Below, piece by piece: positions 1-8,051 of a DNA stretch of 64,000 bases. Source of the DNA: Blastococcus sp. URHD0036. Its GTDB lineage: Bacteria > Actinomycetota > Actinomycetes > Mycobacteriales > Geodermatophilaceae. Numbering within the stretch: position 1 is the stretch's first letter; each line of letters opens with the position of its first letter. The translations under genes were made by a program, and so were the position numbers. The notes below the pieces were generated by a model. That model was given only the letters and a program-made list of their open reading frames with translations, was not told the DNA's origin and did no database searches. The DNA lies in assembly GCF_000701365.1 (NCBI RefSeq), contig NZ_JNIK01000017.1, forward strand, positions 1-64,000, written 5' to 3'.

Positions 1-423
1 GCACCACTCGTCGATGTGCCAGTCGTTGTAGGCCTTCAGCATGATCAGGGCGAGGTCCTTGTCCTTCGCCTCCTGGAAGTACCGCGCGCTGAAGCCGGCG
101 AAGGACGGGAAGCACATCGAGGCGAGGATGCCGTTGCGGTTCATGTCCTCGATGCGCGAGTGGATGTCGTAGGCGCCCGGGCGCATCTCGGCGAACGTCG
201 CGGGGTTCAGGCCCCACTCCTCGTTCGGCCAGCCGACGACGGCGTTGAGCCCGATGGTCCCCATCGAGTTGCCCTGGAACCACCACTTCTCGTAGCCGTT
301 CTCGTCGGTGATCGACTTCGGCGCCTGGTCCCGCCAGCGGTCGGGGACGTGGTTGGCGAACATGTCCGGCGGCTCGACGACGTGGTCGTCGATGCTGATC
401 ATGATCATGTCCTCGACGTCCAT
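1..423 (-). CDS. Amidohydrolase family protein, partial (C-terminus beyond left edge)
   Basis: The N-terminal 141 residues are visible; the rest lies outside the window. The start reads MDVEDMIMISIDDHVVEPPD, and the DDHVVEP signature is typical of Amidohydrolase_2 (PF04909) TIM-barrel metal hydrolases and decarboxylases found in actinobacteria. The DxH-type segment would contribute the first metal ligands. The ATG at 423 follows a good ribosome site (GGAGAGGGG). The gene is divergent from a TetR regulator, with a duplicated operator between them, so it is probably the regulated target. The substrate cannot be told from this fragment. Confidence 0.8.
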   Translation of the reverse strand, partial: MDVEDMIMISIDDHVVEPPDMFANHVPDRWRDQAPKSITDENGYEKWWFQGNSMGTIGLNAVVGWPNEEWGLNPATFAEMRPGAYDIHSRIEDMNRNGILASMCFPSFAGFSARYFQEAKDKDLALIMLKAYNDWHIDEWC

Positions 424-442
424 GACGTCCCCTCTCCAGCGA

Positions 443-505
443 TGTAGTCACCCGACGACTTAGACGGTAGAGCCGAGCGCGGCGACAAGTCAACAGGTGA
501 CTACA
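443..505. promoter_or_regulatory. Paired operators and divergent promoters for amidohydrolase / TetR
   Basis: Two copies of a 20-bp element lie in opposite orientation: minus 462-443 and plus 486-505. They agree at 16 of 20 positions, sharing AAGTC and GGTGACTACA, and their centres are 43 bp apart, about four helical turns. The right copy contains TTGACT (minus 493-488), which has an 18-bp spacer to TACCGT (minus 469-464) for the amidohydrolase. It also contains TGACTA (498-503), 18 bp before TAGTGT (522-527) for the regulator. A TetR dimer here would shut off both promoters. Confidence 0.65.
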
Positions 506-562
506 AACCGGCACGGCGCAGTAGTGTCAGCGCGCCACAGCACGACGACGGGCGGAGGTCCG

Positions 563-1141
563 GTGACCGAGGACGACCAGGCAGGCCCCCGCCGCCGCGA
601 TGCGGCCGCCACGCGGGAGTCCCTGCTGACCGCGGCGCGCTCCCTCATCGCCCGGGACGGCGTCGCCGCGGTGAGCACCCGCGACGTCGCCACGGCCGCG
701 GGCGCCAACCAGGCGCTCGTCTACCGGTACTTCGGTTCCAAGGAGGCCCTCCTCGTCGAGGCCCTCTCGCCGACCGAGCCGGACAGCACCATCGCCGACA
801 CCCCTCTCGACGCGCTCCCGCACACCCTGCTGCGCCGCGCACTGGACCCCGACGCCCCCGCCGAGATCCGGGCCAGCAGCATGTCCACGCTCGTCGCCGG
901 CGCCGGCACGGAGCTCGTCCGCACCATCGCCCGCGAGCGGATCCACGCCGGCTTCACCACCCAGCTGGCCGGGCGCCTCGACGGACCCGACGCCGAACTG
1001 CGGGCGGAGCTGGTGGCGGCACTGCTCGCCGGCATCGCGTCACTGCGCGACCAGATCGGCACCCGCGCGATGGCGGGCGCCGACCTCGACGTGCTGGCCG
1101 GCTACGTCGACCGCATGGTGGCGCCACTGCTGGTTGACTGA
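563..1141 (+). CDS. TetR/AcrR family transcriptional regulator
   Basis: A 192-residue repressor of the TetR type. The helix-turn-helix occupies roughly residues 12-58 and includes the family hallmark ALVYRYFGSKEALLVEAL. The C-terminal part is the usual divergent helical ligand-binding domain. I chose the GTG at 563, preceded by GGCGGAGG; an in-frame GTG at 497 would sit inside the putative operator and the -35 box, so it is unlikely. The position opposite an amidohydrolase, with two operator copies in between, suggests autorepression and control of that enzyme by a small ligand. Confidence 0.88.
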   Translation: MTEDDQAGPRRRDAAATRESLLTAARSLIARDGVAAVSTRDVATAAGANQALVYRYFGSKEALLVEALSPTEPDSTIADTPLDALPHTLLRRALDPDAPAEIRASSMSTLVAGAGTELVRTIARERIHAGFTTQLAGRLDGPDAELRAELVAALLAGIASLRDQIGTRAMAGADLDVLAGYVDRMVAPLLVD

Positions 1142-1145
1142 CCGC

Positions 1146-1316
1146 ATGGTCGAGCCCGTGCCAGAGCCGGAACCGCTGATCGACCCGACCCAGCCGATCC
1201 CCGACGACCCCGGCGAGCTGCTCCCCGACGCGCCGGAGCCGCTCCCACCGCCGCCGATCGAGGCCACCCCGGACGACCCGGGCGGCGATCCCGGCGGGGT
1301 CCCCGAGCCCGCCTGA
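1146..1316 (+). CDS. Small proline- and acid-rich protein
   Basis: A possible 56-residue protein made almost entirely of Pro, Glu, Asp and Gly, with no hydrophobic segment. The ATG lies 5 bp after the stop of the TetR gene, so translation would have to be coupled, because no separate ribosome site is visible. No family is recognised. Composition alone can mimic coding in GC-rich DNA, so this may be a chance frame. Confidence 0.35.
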   Translation: MVEPVPEPEPLIDPTQPIPDDPGELLPDAPEPLPPPPIEATPDDPGGDPGGVPEPA

Positions 1317-1337
1317 TCCAGGCGGCCGGGGAGCAGG

Positions 1338-1796
1338 TCAGCCGCGACGGACCGAGGTCACGTCCCAGGCCCCGTCGACCGGGTGCCCGGCCTCGCAGCT
1401 GAGCGCCAGGTGCACCGGCGCCCCGCAGTCGCGGTGGTCCAGCTCCAGCGGACCGTCGCCGTCGGCGAGGTACCGGTCCCCCCACTCCATGAGGGCCACG
1501 AGCGTCGGGAACAGGTCGACCCCCTTGCGGGTCAGCCGGTACTCGGCCCGCTGCCGCTCGCCCTCGGCCTGGTAGGGCACCCGCCGGAGGATCCCCTGCT
1601 CGACCAGGCCGGCCAGCCGGTCGGTCAGCACGGCCTTGGGCGCGCCGAGGATCCGCTGGAAGTCGGCGAACCGGCGCACGCCGAGGAATGCCTCGCGCAG
1701 CACCAGCAGCGTCCACTTCTCCCCGACGACGGCCAGCGTCCCGGCGACCGAGCACCGGGTCCGGTCCAGCAGCAGCTCGCTCACGTCGATCAGCAT
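1338..1796 (-). CDS. HxlR family transcriptional regulator
   Basis: A 152-residue winged-helix regulator of the HxlR family. Visible hallmarks are a Cys in the N-terminal arm (DRTRCSVAGTL), GEKWTLLVLREAFLG, then FADFQRILGAPKAVLTDRL as the recognition region, and LTRKGVDLFP in the wing. Many HxlR proteins sense electrophiles or redox state through the N-terminal Cys; that role is inferred here. The C-terminal extension has two further cysteines (DCGAP and LSCEAGHP). It is divergent from a GNAT acetyltransferase across a duplicated inverted repeat, which is its probable operator. Confidence 0.88.
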   Translation of the reverse strand: MLIDVSELLLDRTRCSVAGTLAVVGEKWTLLVLREAFLGVRRFADFQRILGAPKAVLTDRLAGLVEQGILRRVPYQAEGERQRAEYRLTRKGVDLFPTLVALMEWGDRYLADGDGPLELDHRDCGAPVHLALSCEAGHPVDGAWDVTSVRRG

Positions 1797-1806
1797 AGAC
1801 ACGCTG

Positions 1807-1856
1807 GGTTCACTTGACGAACCGACCGCGGAGGAGCAAGGTTCAGGCAACGAACC
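1807..1856. promoter_or_regulatory. Tandem HxlR operator candidates
   Basis: Two perfect inverted repeats with the same architecture, GGTTC-N7-GAACC, lie at 1807-1823 and 1840-1856. Their centres are 33 bp apart, close to three helical turns, so two regulator dimers would sit on the same face. They fill the gap between the HxlR and GNAT start codons. The second copy ends directly before the AGGAGG ribosome site of the acetyltransferase gene. Confidence 0.65.
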
Positions 1857-1868
1857 CAGGAGGCTCCG

Positions 1869-2378
1869 ATGCACCTGCCGGTGGCGACCCGCCCGATCGA
1901 GGACGACGACCTGGCGCGCCTGTTCCGCCTGTGGCCGCGGCTGTCGCCGGAGACCCGGTACCGCCGCTTCCACGCGCCGGTGCACTCCCTCCCCCTGCTC
2001 GCCGTCCGCCGGCTGGTGCACGTCGACCACGCCCTCCGCGAGGCCGTCGTCGCGGTGATCGGGGACGAGGTCGTCGGCGTCGCCCGCTACGACCGCTCCC
2101 CCGCCGACCCGGACTCGGCCGAGTTCGCCGTCGTCGTCGAGGACGACTGGCAGGGGCTCGGCCTCGGGCGCCAGCTGCTGGGCGAGGTCCTGGAGCTCGC
2201 CGTCGTCCGCGGCGTGCGCCGGGTGACCGCGACCGTCCAGGAGGACAACGTGCGGGCTCTGGGCCTGGTCCGCCGGCTGCTGCCGGCGGCGACCGTCGAG
2301 TCCGACGCCGACGGCTGCACCGTGTGCAGCCCGGTCGGCACCGCCCCATCCCCCGTGCCGGCCACCCTGGCCGGCTGA
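1869..2378 (+). CDS. GNAT family N-acetyltransferase
   Basis: A 169-residue protein of the Gcn5-related acetyltransferase fold, which transfers acetyl from acetyl-CoA to an amine. The acetyl-CoA pyrophosphate loop is clear at WQGLGLGRQLLGE (motif A, Q-x-x-G-x-G type, about residues 98-110), preceded by the beta-4 strand AEFAVVVEDD. The N-terminal part (WPRLSPETRYRRFH) resembles GNAT domains that also occur fused to protein acetyltransferases, but no cyclic-nucleotide or CoA-ligase domain is present. Strong AGGAGG ribosome site. It is probably repressed by the divergent HxlR protein and is followed by a 47-residue gene. Confidence 0.85.
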   Translation: MHLPVATRPIEDDDLARLFRLWPRLSPETRYRRFHAPVHSLPLLAVRRLVHVDHALREAVVAVIGDEVVGVARYDRSPADPDSAEFAVVVEDDWQGLGLGRQLLGEVLELAVVRGVRRVTATVQEDNVRALGLVRRLLPAATVESDADGCTVCSPVGTAPSPVPATLAG

Positions 2379-2393
2379 CCGAGAGGAACTCCC

Positions 2394-2537
2394 ATGACCG
2401 GCATCCGGATGAGCCTGCGCCGCGCCCGCGTCACCCGCGCCCACCTCCGCCAGGAGCGGGCACTGCTCCGCGCCCTCGCCGACGCACCCACCGTCGAGAC
2501 GGCGCACGAGATCGCCGCGATCTCCGCCCGCCGCTGA
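2394..2537 (+). CDS. 47-residue basic protein downstream of GNAT
   Basis: A short frame from ATG to TGA, with GAGAGGAA as ribosome site, 15 bp after the GNAT stop codon. The product starts MTGIRMSLRRARVTRAHLRQ and is rich in Arg and Ala, predicted as one or two amphipathic helices. No family is recognised. The well-placed ribosome site and the tight spacing behind the acetyltransferase suggest a co-transcribed real gene, perhaps a partner or substrate of that enzyme, which is inference only. Confidence 0.55.
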   Translation: MTGIRMSLRRARVTRAHLRQERALLRALADAPTVETAHEIAAISARR

Positions 2538-2555
2538 CCGGGCGGCGGACGGCGG

Positions 2556-3392
2556 TCAGCGGCTGCGGTACAGCCGCGTCGTCAGCGGGAGGAACACCGC
2601 GGCCAGCGCCGCGGCCACCGCCAGGGAGACGACGATCGCGCCGCCGTCCGGCTCCCCCGCCATCAGCGAGCGCGACGCCGTCGCCAGGATCGAGACGGGG
2701 TTGACGTCGACGAACGCCTCCAGCGGACCGGGCAGCGTCTCCGGGTCGACGAAGACGTTGGAGAGGAACGTCAGCGGGAAGATCGCCATGAACCCGGCGT
2801 TCATCACCGCGTTCGGCGTGCGCAGCAGCAGCCCGAGCACCGAGAAGACCCACGACAGCCCGAACGAGAAGACGACGACGAGCGCCAGGGCGGCGACCGC
2901 CCCGACGGCCCCGCCGTCGGGGCGGAAGCCCAGGGCCACACCGACCACGATGATCACCGTGCCGGCGATGACGTACCGGACGCTGTCGCCGAGCAGGGAG
3001 CCGAGCAGCGGCGCCGGGCGCCAGATCGGCAGCGACCGGAAGCGGTCGACCACGCCCTTGGTGAGGTCGGTGTTCAGCGAGACGCCCGAGTAGACGGTCG
3101 TGAAGAGCACCGACATGACCAGCAGGCCCGGGAGCGTGTAGTCCAGGTAGGCGCTGGTGGAGCCAGCGATGGCGCCCCCGAAGAGGTACGTGAACATCAG
3201 CAGGAACATCACCGGCGTCACGGTGACGTCGAGCAGCTGCTCCGGCACGTGCCGGACCTTGAGCATGCCGCGCCAGCCGAAGGTCAGCGCCGCCGACAGC
3301 GGACCCGGCCGCGGTGGCCGCGGGGTGGAGGAGATCGCCCGGCGGACGGCGGCGGTGTCCGCGGTGTCCGGCGTGCCCGACGTCGTGGTCAT
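2556..3392 (-). CDS. ABC-2 type transporter permease, DrrB-like
   Basis: A 278-residue integral membrane subunit of an ABC exporter. After a soluble N-terminus of about 60 residues there are six hydrophobic segments, beginning near [18 protein letters not shown], and the ABC-2 signature region [21 protein letters not shown] is clear. This is the daunorubicin-resistance DrrB arrangement; such pairs export drugs, lipids or antibiotics. The ATG overlaps the stop of the ATPase gene by 4 bp, so the two are translationally coupled and form one transporter. The substrate is unknown. The start at 3392 is fixed by that overlap. Confidence 0.9.
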   Translation of the reverse strand: MTTTSGTPDTADTAAVRRAISSTPRPPRPGPLSAALTFGWRGMLKVRHVPEQLLDVTVTPVMFLLMFTYLFGGAIAGSTSAYLDYTLPGLLVMSVLFTTVYSGVSLNTDLTKGVVDRFRSLPIWRPAPLLGSLLGDSVRYVIAGTVIIVVGVALGFRPDGGAVGAVAALALVVVFSFGLSWVFSVLGLLLRTPNAVMNAGFMAIFPLTFLSNVFVDPETLPGPLEAFVDVNPVSILATASRSLMAGEPDGGAIVVSLAVAAALAAVFLPLTTRLYRSR

Positions 3393-4366
3393 GACAGCTC
3401 CTGCAGGGTCGGGGAGGTCTCGTCCTCGGCGGCGCGGCCGGTGAGGGCGAGGAACACCTCGTCCAGGCTCGGCTGCTCGAGGGCGAAGTGCGCCAGCGGG
3501 ATGCCTGCCCGGGCCAGCTCGGCGACGCCGATCGCCGCCCGCTCGGCGTCCGCGGCGGCCGACAGAGCGGCCGGCTCGGCGTCCAGCGTCACCGGCCCGA
3601 CGGCGCGCTCGAGCAGCCGGGCCGCCTCCGCGCGGTGCGCCCCGTCGACCAGCCGCACCCGCAGGGCCCCGGCGCCCACCGACGCCTTGAGGTGCCCGGG
3701 CGTGCCCTCGGCGATGACCCGGCCGCGGTCGATCACGGCGATCCCGTCGGCGAGCTGGTCGGCCTCCTCGAGGTACTGCGTGCAGAGCAGGATCGTCGTC
3801 CCCTCGGCGACGAGCGCCCGGGCGATCTCCCACACCTGGTTGCGCGAGCGCGGGTCGAGCCCGGTGGTCGGCTCGTCGAGGAACATCAGCCGCGGGGTGA
3901 CCACGATGCTGGCCGCGATGTCCAGCCGCCGGCGCATGCCGCCCGAGAAGAACTTCACGAGCTTGCCGCCGGCGTCGGCGATGTCGAACGCCTCCAGCAG
4001 CTCGTCCGCCCGGCTGCGCGCGGCCGGCCGGGAGTAGCCGAGGAGCCGGCCGAGCAGGACGAGGTTCTCCCGGCCGGTCAGCTCCTCGTCGACCGAGGCC
4101 AGCTGGCCGGTGAGGCTCACGAGCTCGCGGACCGTGTCGGCCTCGGACACGATGTCGTGCCCGAGCACGCGGGCGCTGCCGGCGTCCGGCGCGATCAGCG
4201 TCGCGAGCATGCGGATGGTGGTGGTCTTGCCCGCGCCGTTGGGGCCCAGGACCCCGTACACGGCGCCGGTCGGCACGGCGAGGTCCACGCCGTCCACCGC
4301 GCGGGTGGTGCCGTAGGACTTCCGCAGTCCGCTCGCCTCGATGGCGAGTGGGGTGGACGTGGTCAT
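3389..4366 (-). CDS. ABC transporter ATP-binding protein, DrrA-like
   Basis: A 325-residue ATPase subunit. Walker A is [10 protein letters not shown], the signature is [12 protein letters not shown], Walker B is [12 protein letters not shown], and the C-terminal extension after about residue 225 ([14 protein letters not shown]) is the DrrA-type domain that contacts the permease. The ATG at 4366 has a GAGGTGAGG ribosome site; a GTG four codons upstream overlaps that site and is less likely. It powers export through the DrrB-like permease encoded immediately after it. No regulator gene sits next to the pair. Confidence 0.92.
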   Translation of the reverse strand: MTTSTPLAIEASGLRKSYGTTRAVDGVDLAVPTGAVYGVLGPNGAGKTTTIRMLATLIAPDAGSARVLGHDIVSEADTVRELVSLTGQLASVDEELTGRENLVLLGRLLGYSRPAARSRADELLEAFDIADAGGKLVKFFSGGMRRRLDIAASIVVTPRLMFLDEPTTGLDPRSRNQVWEIARALVAEGTTILLCTQYLEEADQLADGIAVIDRGRVIAEGTPGHLKASVGAGALRVRLVDGAHRAEAARLLERAVGPVTLDAEPAALSAAADAERAAIGVAELARAGIPLAHFALEQPSLDEVFLALTGRAAEDETSPTLQELS

Positions 4367-4577
4367 CGTGGTCCTCACCTCGGCGGGTCGACGGTCTCTG
4401 CGAGGTACGACGCACTGTGCGCCGTAGACTCACCGGCGGCCAGCGACTTTCTCCCCGACCTGGCCGGTGCCGGGCCAGCGTCGACCCTGCAGTCCGCTCG
4501 AGGTCAACCGCCGCCGGGCATGGACTGCGCGACCGCGGTGTTGTGCTGTGCAACCGAATCTCCCCGCGTGCGCGCGG

Positions 4578-6407
4578 ATGCCCTTTCCGCTGAACCGAGG
4601 ACTCCCCCTGTCTGCCAGCCACCCCCAGTCCCCCACCTCCCGCCGCCGGGAGCGCTCCGCCGCCGACCGCCCCGTGTCGCCCTCCCGCGCGGCCGCGCGC
4701 GAGGAGCGGCTGGCCCAGGAGAGCTGGGTCGAGGGCGCGGCGCCGACGCTGCCCGTCCGCGAGGTCCGGCCCGAGCACGTCGTCTTCCACCTCGGGCCGA
4801 CCAACTCCGGCAAGACCTACGAGTCGCTGCAGGCCCTCGCGGCCGCCGGGTCGGGCGTCTACGCCGCGCCGCTGCGCCAGCTGGCCCACGAGGCCTACGA
4901 GAAGCTGTCGGCCCTCCTCCCGCCCGGCAGCGTCGGCCTCTCCACCGGTGAGGAGGAGATCGAGCCGTTCGCACCGATCGTCTGCTGCACGGTCGAGAAG
5001 GCGCCGATGCGCGGGCGGCTGCTGGTCCTCGACGAGTCGCACTGGATCGCCGATCCCGAGCGCGGCCACCACTGGGCCCGCCTGGTCCTCACCGGCGAGT
5101 ACCAGGAGATGCACCTCATCGCCGCCGCCGAGGCCTACCTGCTGCTCAAGCCGCTGGTCGCCGACGCCGAGCAAGTCACCGTCGTCAACCACAAGCGGCT
5201 GTCCCGGCTCGACGTCCTGCGCGCCCCGGTGAAGCCGGAGACGGTGCGGCCGCAGACGCTGGTCGTCGCCTTCTCCCGCAAGAACGTCTACGCCGTCGCG
5301 GCCGAGCTCGACCAGCACCGGCCGGGCAAGGTCGGCGTCCTCTACGGCGCGCTGCCGCCGATGACCCGCCGCGAGGTGATCGAGCGCTTCACCACCGGGG
5401 AGTTCGAGGTCCTGGTGACCACCGACGTCATCGGTCACGGCATCAACGTGCCGGCCACCACGGTGCTGTTCGCCGAGACCACCAAGTTCGACGGCGAGCA
5501 GGTGCGCCCGCTGCGCAGCTGGGAGGCCGCGCAGATCGCCGGCCGCGCCGGGCGCTACGGGCTGACCGGGCACGGCTCGGTCGGCGTCCTCACCGGCGTG
5601 CAGGGGCTCAGGCCGAGCGTCGCCGTGCTGGAGACCGGCGCCGCGGTCGCCCGCGGTGACGCGATGAGCGACCTGCCCAAGCGCTCCCCGCGGCTGCGCC
5701 CCGAGCTCGAGGACCTCGGCGCGTTCGAGGCCGTCGACCTGCCCGAGGCGCTGACCCGCTGGATGGCGTGGGCGCGGGCCGCCACCCGCGACGAGGCGAT
5801 GACCGCCGACGACGTCACCACGCTCGTCACCCGGGTGCACGCCCTGCTGCCGCTGCTGCGCGGCCCGCTGGGTGCCGTCGGCGACCTGGCCACCGTGTGG
5901 CGGCTGGTCAACCTCGCCATCGACTACAACCCGCCGCGCCGGACCCGCTGGCTGGTGCTGGCCAAGGCCGCGCTGCAGCACGCCGCCGGCCTCGAGGTCG
6001 ACCCCGAGACGATCCTCCCCGACGTCCCCCGCGGCGGGTCCGTCGAGGACTTCGAGCAGGCCGCCGCGGCCGCCCGCGACGCGCAGACCCTGCTCCGCCA
6101 GTTCGACGGCGTCGCGGGCCTCTCCAGCGACGACGCCGCGTGGGTCGAGGAGGAGTGCGCCGAGATGATCAGCGAGCTCCTCCCCGACGCCATCGCTCTG
6201 GGCCGCTCGGGGAAGTGCACCTCGTGCGGCAGCGCGATCGCCCCCTGGTTCACCACCTGCCGCCCGTGCAGCGCCCCCGCCGGGCGCGGCGGCGGCGAGC
6301 GGGACCGCCGCCCCGGCGGCAGCGGCCGGCGGGTCGCCGGTCGCGCCGCCGGACGGGCGCTGGGTGGGCGGCAGGGCGGCCCGCGGGGCCGCACCCGCCG
6401 CGGCTGA
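4578..6407 (+). CDS. SUV3-like superfamily 2 RNA helicase with C-terminal zinc ribbon
   Basis: From the ATG at 4578 the product has 609 residues. The Walker A region reads GPTNSGKTYESL (Lys79), the characteristic SUV3/degradosome helicase form. Motif II is DESH (Asp152), motif V lies in TTDVIGHGINVP and motif VI is QIAGRAGRYG. Residues 547-564 hold a CxxC-x10-CxxC zinc ribbon, followed by an Arg/Gly-rich tail likely to bind RNA. SUV3 enzymes unwind RNA for exonucleolytic decay. The start is uncertain: there is no ribosome site, and a TAGACT -10 box lies at 4425-4430. The stop abuts the convergent atzF stop as TGATCA. Confidence 0.85.
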   Translation: MPFPLNRGLPLSASHPQSPTSRRRERSAADRPVSPSRAAAREERLAQESWVEGAAPTLPVREVRPEHVVFHLGPTNSGKTYESLQALAAAGSGVYAAPLRQLAHEAYEKLSALLPPGSVGLSTGEEEIEPFAPIVCCTVEKAPMRGRLLVLDESHWIADPERGHHWARLVLTGEYQEMHLIAAAEAYLLLKPLVADAEQVTVVNHKRLSRLDVLRAPVKPETVRPQTLVVAFSRKNVYAVAAELDQHRPGKVGVLYGALPPMTRREVIERFTTGEFEVLVTTDVIGHGINVPATTVLFAETTKFDGEQVRPLRSWEAAQIAGRAGRYGLTGHGSVGVLTGVQGLRPSVAVLETGAAVARGDAMSDLPKRSPRLRPELEDLGAFEAVDLPEALTRWMAWARAATRDEAMTADDVTTLVTRVHALLPLLRGPLGAVGDLATVWRLVNLAIDYNPPRRTRWLVLAKAALQHAAGLEVDPETILPDVPRGGSVEDFEQAAAAARDAQTLLRQFDGVAGLSSDDAAWVEEECAEMISELLPDAIALGRSGKCTSCGSAIAPWFTTCRPCSAPAGRGGGERDRRPGGSGRRVAGRAAGRALGGRQGGPRGRTRRG

Positions 6408-8051
6408 TCAGCCTCCCGCCCGGTAAGCCCGCCAGCCGCCCCAGGCGGTGATGTCGGACGCCGGGTCGACGCCGCCCGGGTCGGTGAGGAAGCCCGGGAC
6501 GACGCCGCCGTCGTCCAGCTCCACCGGTCCGAGTGTCAGCGGAGCCGCGACCGTGGGCAGCAGCTCGCCGAGGCCCGCCGCGGGCAGGTCCCACACCTCG
6601 ACCTCGAGACCGCCGGCCGGACCGCCGGCGTCCCGGACCAGCCCGGGCCGGGGCAGCGGCCCGGGCACCCGGTACATCCGGTACCCGCCCGCCGTACGCG
6701 CCCGGGCGTGCAGCCGGCCGCCGAGCGCGACCAGCTGCGGGTTCAGCGGCTCCCCCGTCAGGTGCGCCCCGGCCACGGCGACCAGGCTGCGCACCGGCAC
6801 CTCGGCGACCGGCTCCCCGCACCAGCGCGCGGCGACGTCGAGCAGCGGCCCGTCGGCGAAGGCCGGCGCGAGCAGCTGGACGCCGAAGGGCAGGCCGTCG
6901 TCCCGCATCCCGGCCGGCACCGCGACGGCGCACAGGTCGAGCAGGTTGACCATGTTCGTGTACGTCCCGAGCCGCGCGTTGGCCCCGACCGGGTCGGCCG
7001 CCACCTCCGCCAGCGTGGGATGCCCCGGGGTGACCGGCAGCAGCAGCGCGTCGGCACCCACGAAGGTGCGCATCGCCTCCTGCCGGAGCTCGGCGAGCCG
7101 CTGCTGGCCGCGGTAGACGTCGGCCCCGCCGATGCCCCGGGCACCGAGGACGATCCGGCGCACGGTCGGGTCCAGGTGCGGGCCGTCGGGCTCCAGCTGG
7201 TCGCCGAACGCGGCCAGCCGCTCGGCGAGGAACGGCCCCCCGTAGAGCAGTCGTGCCGCCTCCAGGAACGCGCCGACGTCGACCGGCACCAGCCGGGCCA
7301 CGGTCGCCGCGTGCGCCAGCGCCGCCTCCCACGCCGCCGCGTGCGGCGGATCGAGGTCCAGCGGCCCGTCCGGTACGGCGACCACGCGCATGGTGGCGGC
7401 CACCCCGGGCGGCAGCACCGGCGGCGCGGGCCGGGACCACGGATCCCCCGGGTCGGGCCCGGCGAGCACCCCCAGCGCGGCGCGGGCCAGCGCCACGGTG
7501 CGGGTGAAGGTGGTGACGCAGTCCAGCGACGGCGCCGCCGGCAGCACCCCGGTGGTGGGCACCAGGCCGCGGGTCGCCTTCATCCCGACCAGGCCGTTGA
7601 ACGCCGCCGGCACCCGGCCGCTGCCGGCCGTGTCGGTGCCCAGCGCCAGCGGGACGACGCCCGCCGCCACGGCCACCGCGCTGCCGGAGCTGCTGCCGCC
7701 GCTGACGTGCGCGGCGGAGAACACGCTGCTGCACGCGCCGTACGGCGAGCGGGCGCCGACCAGGCCGGTGGCGAACTGGTCCATGTTCGTCTTGCCCACC
7801 GGCAGCGCCCCGGCGTCGAGCAGCCGCCGGACCGCGACCGCCGACCGGGCCGCCGGCTCGGTCCGCGCCGGGCACGCCGCCGTGGTCGGGACGCCGGCCA
7901 CGTCGATGTTGTCCTTGACGGCGAACGACAGCCCCGCCAGCGGACCGTCGGCGGCCGGTTCGAGGGCGGCCACCTCCTCGGGCGTGAGGACGTGGATGAA
8001 CGCGGGCTGGTCGAGATCGGCAGCCGCCGGCAGCGGGCGGACGGCGGTCAC
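6408..8051 (-). CDS. atzF: Allophanate hydrolase
   Basis: A 547-residue amidase-signature enzyme that splits allophanate to ammonia and carbon dioxide, the last step of guanidine or urea-carboxylase nitrogen release. The Ser-cisSer-Lys triad is visible: Lys in AVKDNIDVAG, the first Ser in GGSSSGSAVA and the nucleophilic Ser in GTDTAGSGRVPAAFNG. After about residue 430 comes the C-terminal domain specific to allophanate hydrolases (EVEVWDLPAAGLGELLPTV). The GTG at 8051 overlaps the stop of the carboxyltransferase gene by 4 bp. It is the last gene of the riboswitch operon, and its product would consume what the deiminase pair makes. Confidence 0.92.
   Translation of the reverse strand: MTAVRPLPAAADLDQPAFIHVLTPEEVAALEPAADGPLAGLSFAVKDNIDVAGVPTTAACPARTEPAARSAVAVRRLLDAGALPVGKTNMDQFATGLVGARSPYGACSSVFSAAHVSGGSSSGSAVAVAAGVVPLALGTDTAGSGRVPAAFNGLVGMKATRGLVPTTGVLPAAPSLDCVTTFTRTVALARAALGVLAGPDPGDPWSRPAPPVLPPGVAATMRVVAVPDGPLDLDPPHAAAWEAALAHAATVARLVPVDVGAFLEAARLLYGGPFLAERLAAFGDQLEPDGPHLDPTVRRIVLGARGIGGADVYRGQQRLAELRQEAMRTFVGADALLLPVTPGHPTLAEVAADPVGANARLGTYTNMVNLLDLCAVAVPAGMRDDGLPFGVQLLAPAFADGPLLDVAARWCGEPVAEVPVRSLVAVAGAHLTGEPLNPQLVALGGRLHARARTAGGYRMYRVPGPLPRPGLVRDAGGPAGGLEVEVWDLPAAGLGELLPTVAAPLTLGPVELDDGGVVPGFLTDPGGVDPASDITAWGGWRAYRAGG

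Noticed and set aside
497-562. N-terminal extension of the TetR protein from a GTG at 497
   Set aside because: That GTG lies inside the putative operator and -35 region, and the 22 extra residues are unlike any TetR N-terminus. The GTG at 563 has a proper ribosome site.
2556-5981. 1141-residue minus-strand open frame spanning several genes
   Set aside because: Only its last 278 codons make sense (the ABC permease, fixed by a 4-bp overlap). The rest is antisense to the SUV3-like helicase and the ATPase frame and has low-complexity Arg/Gly/Pro composition.
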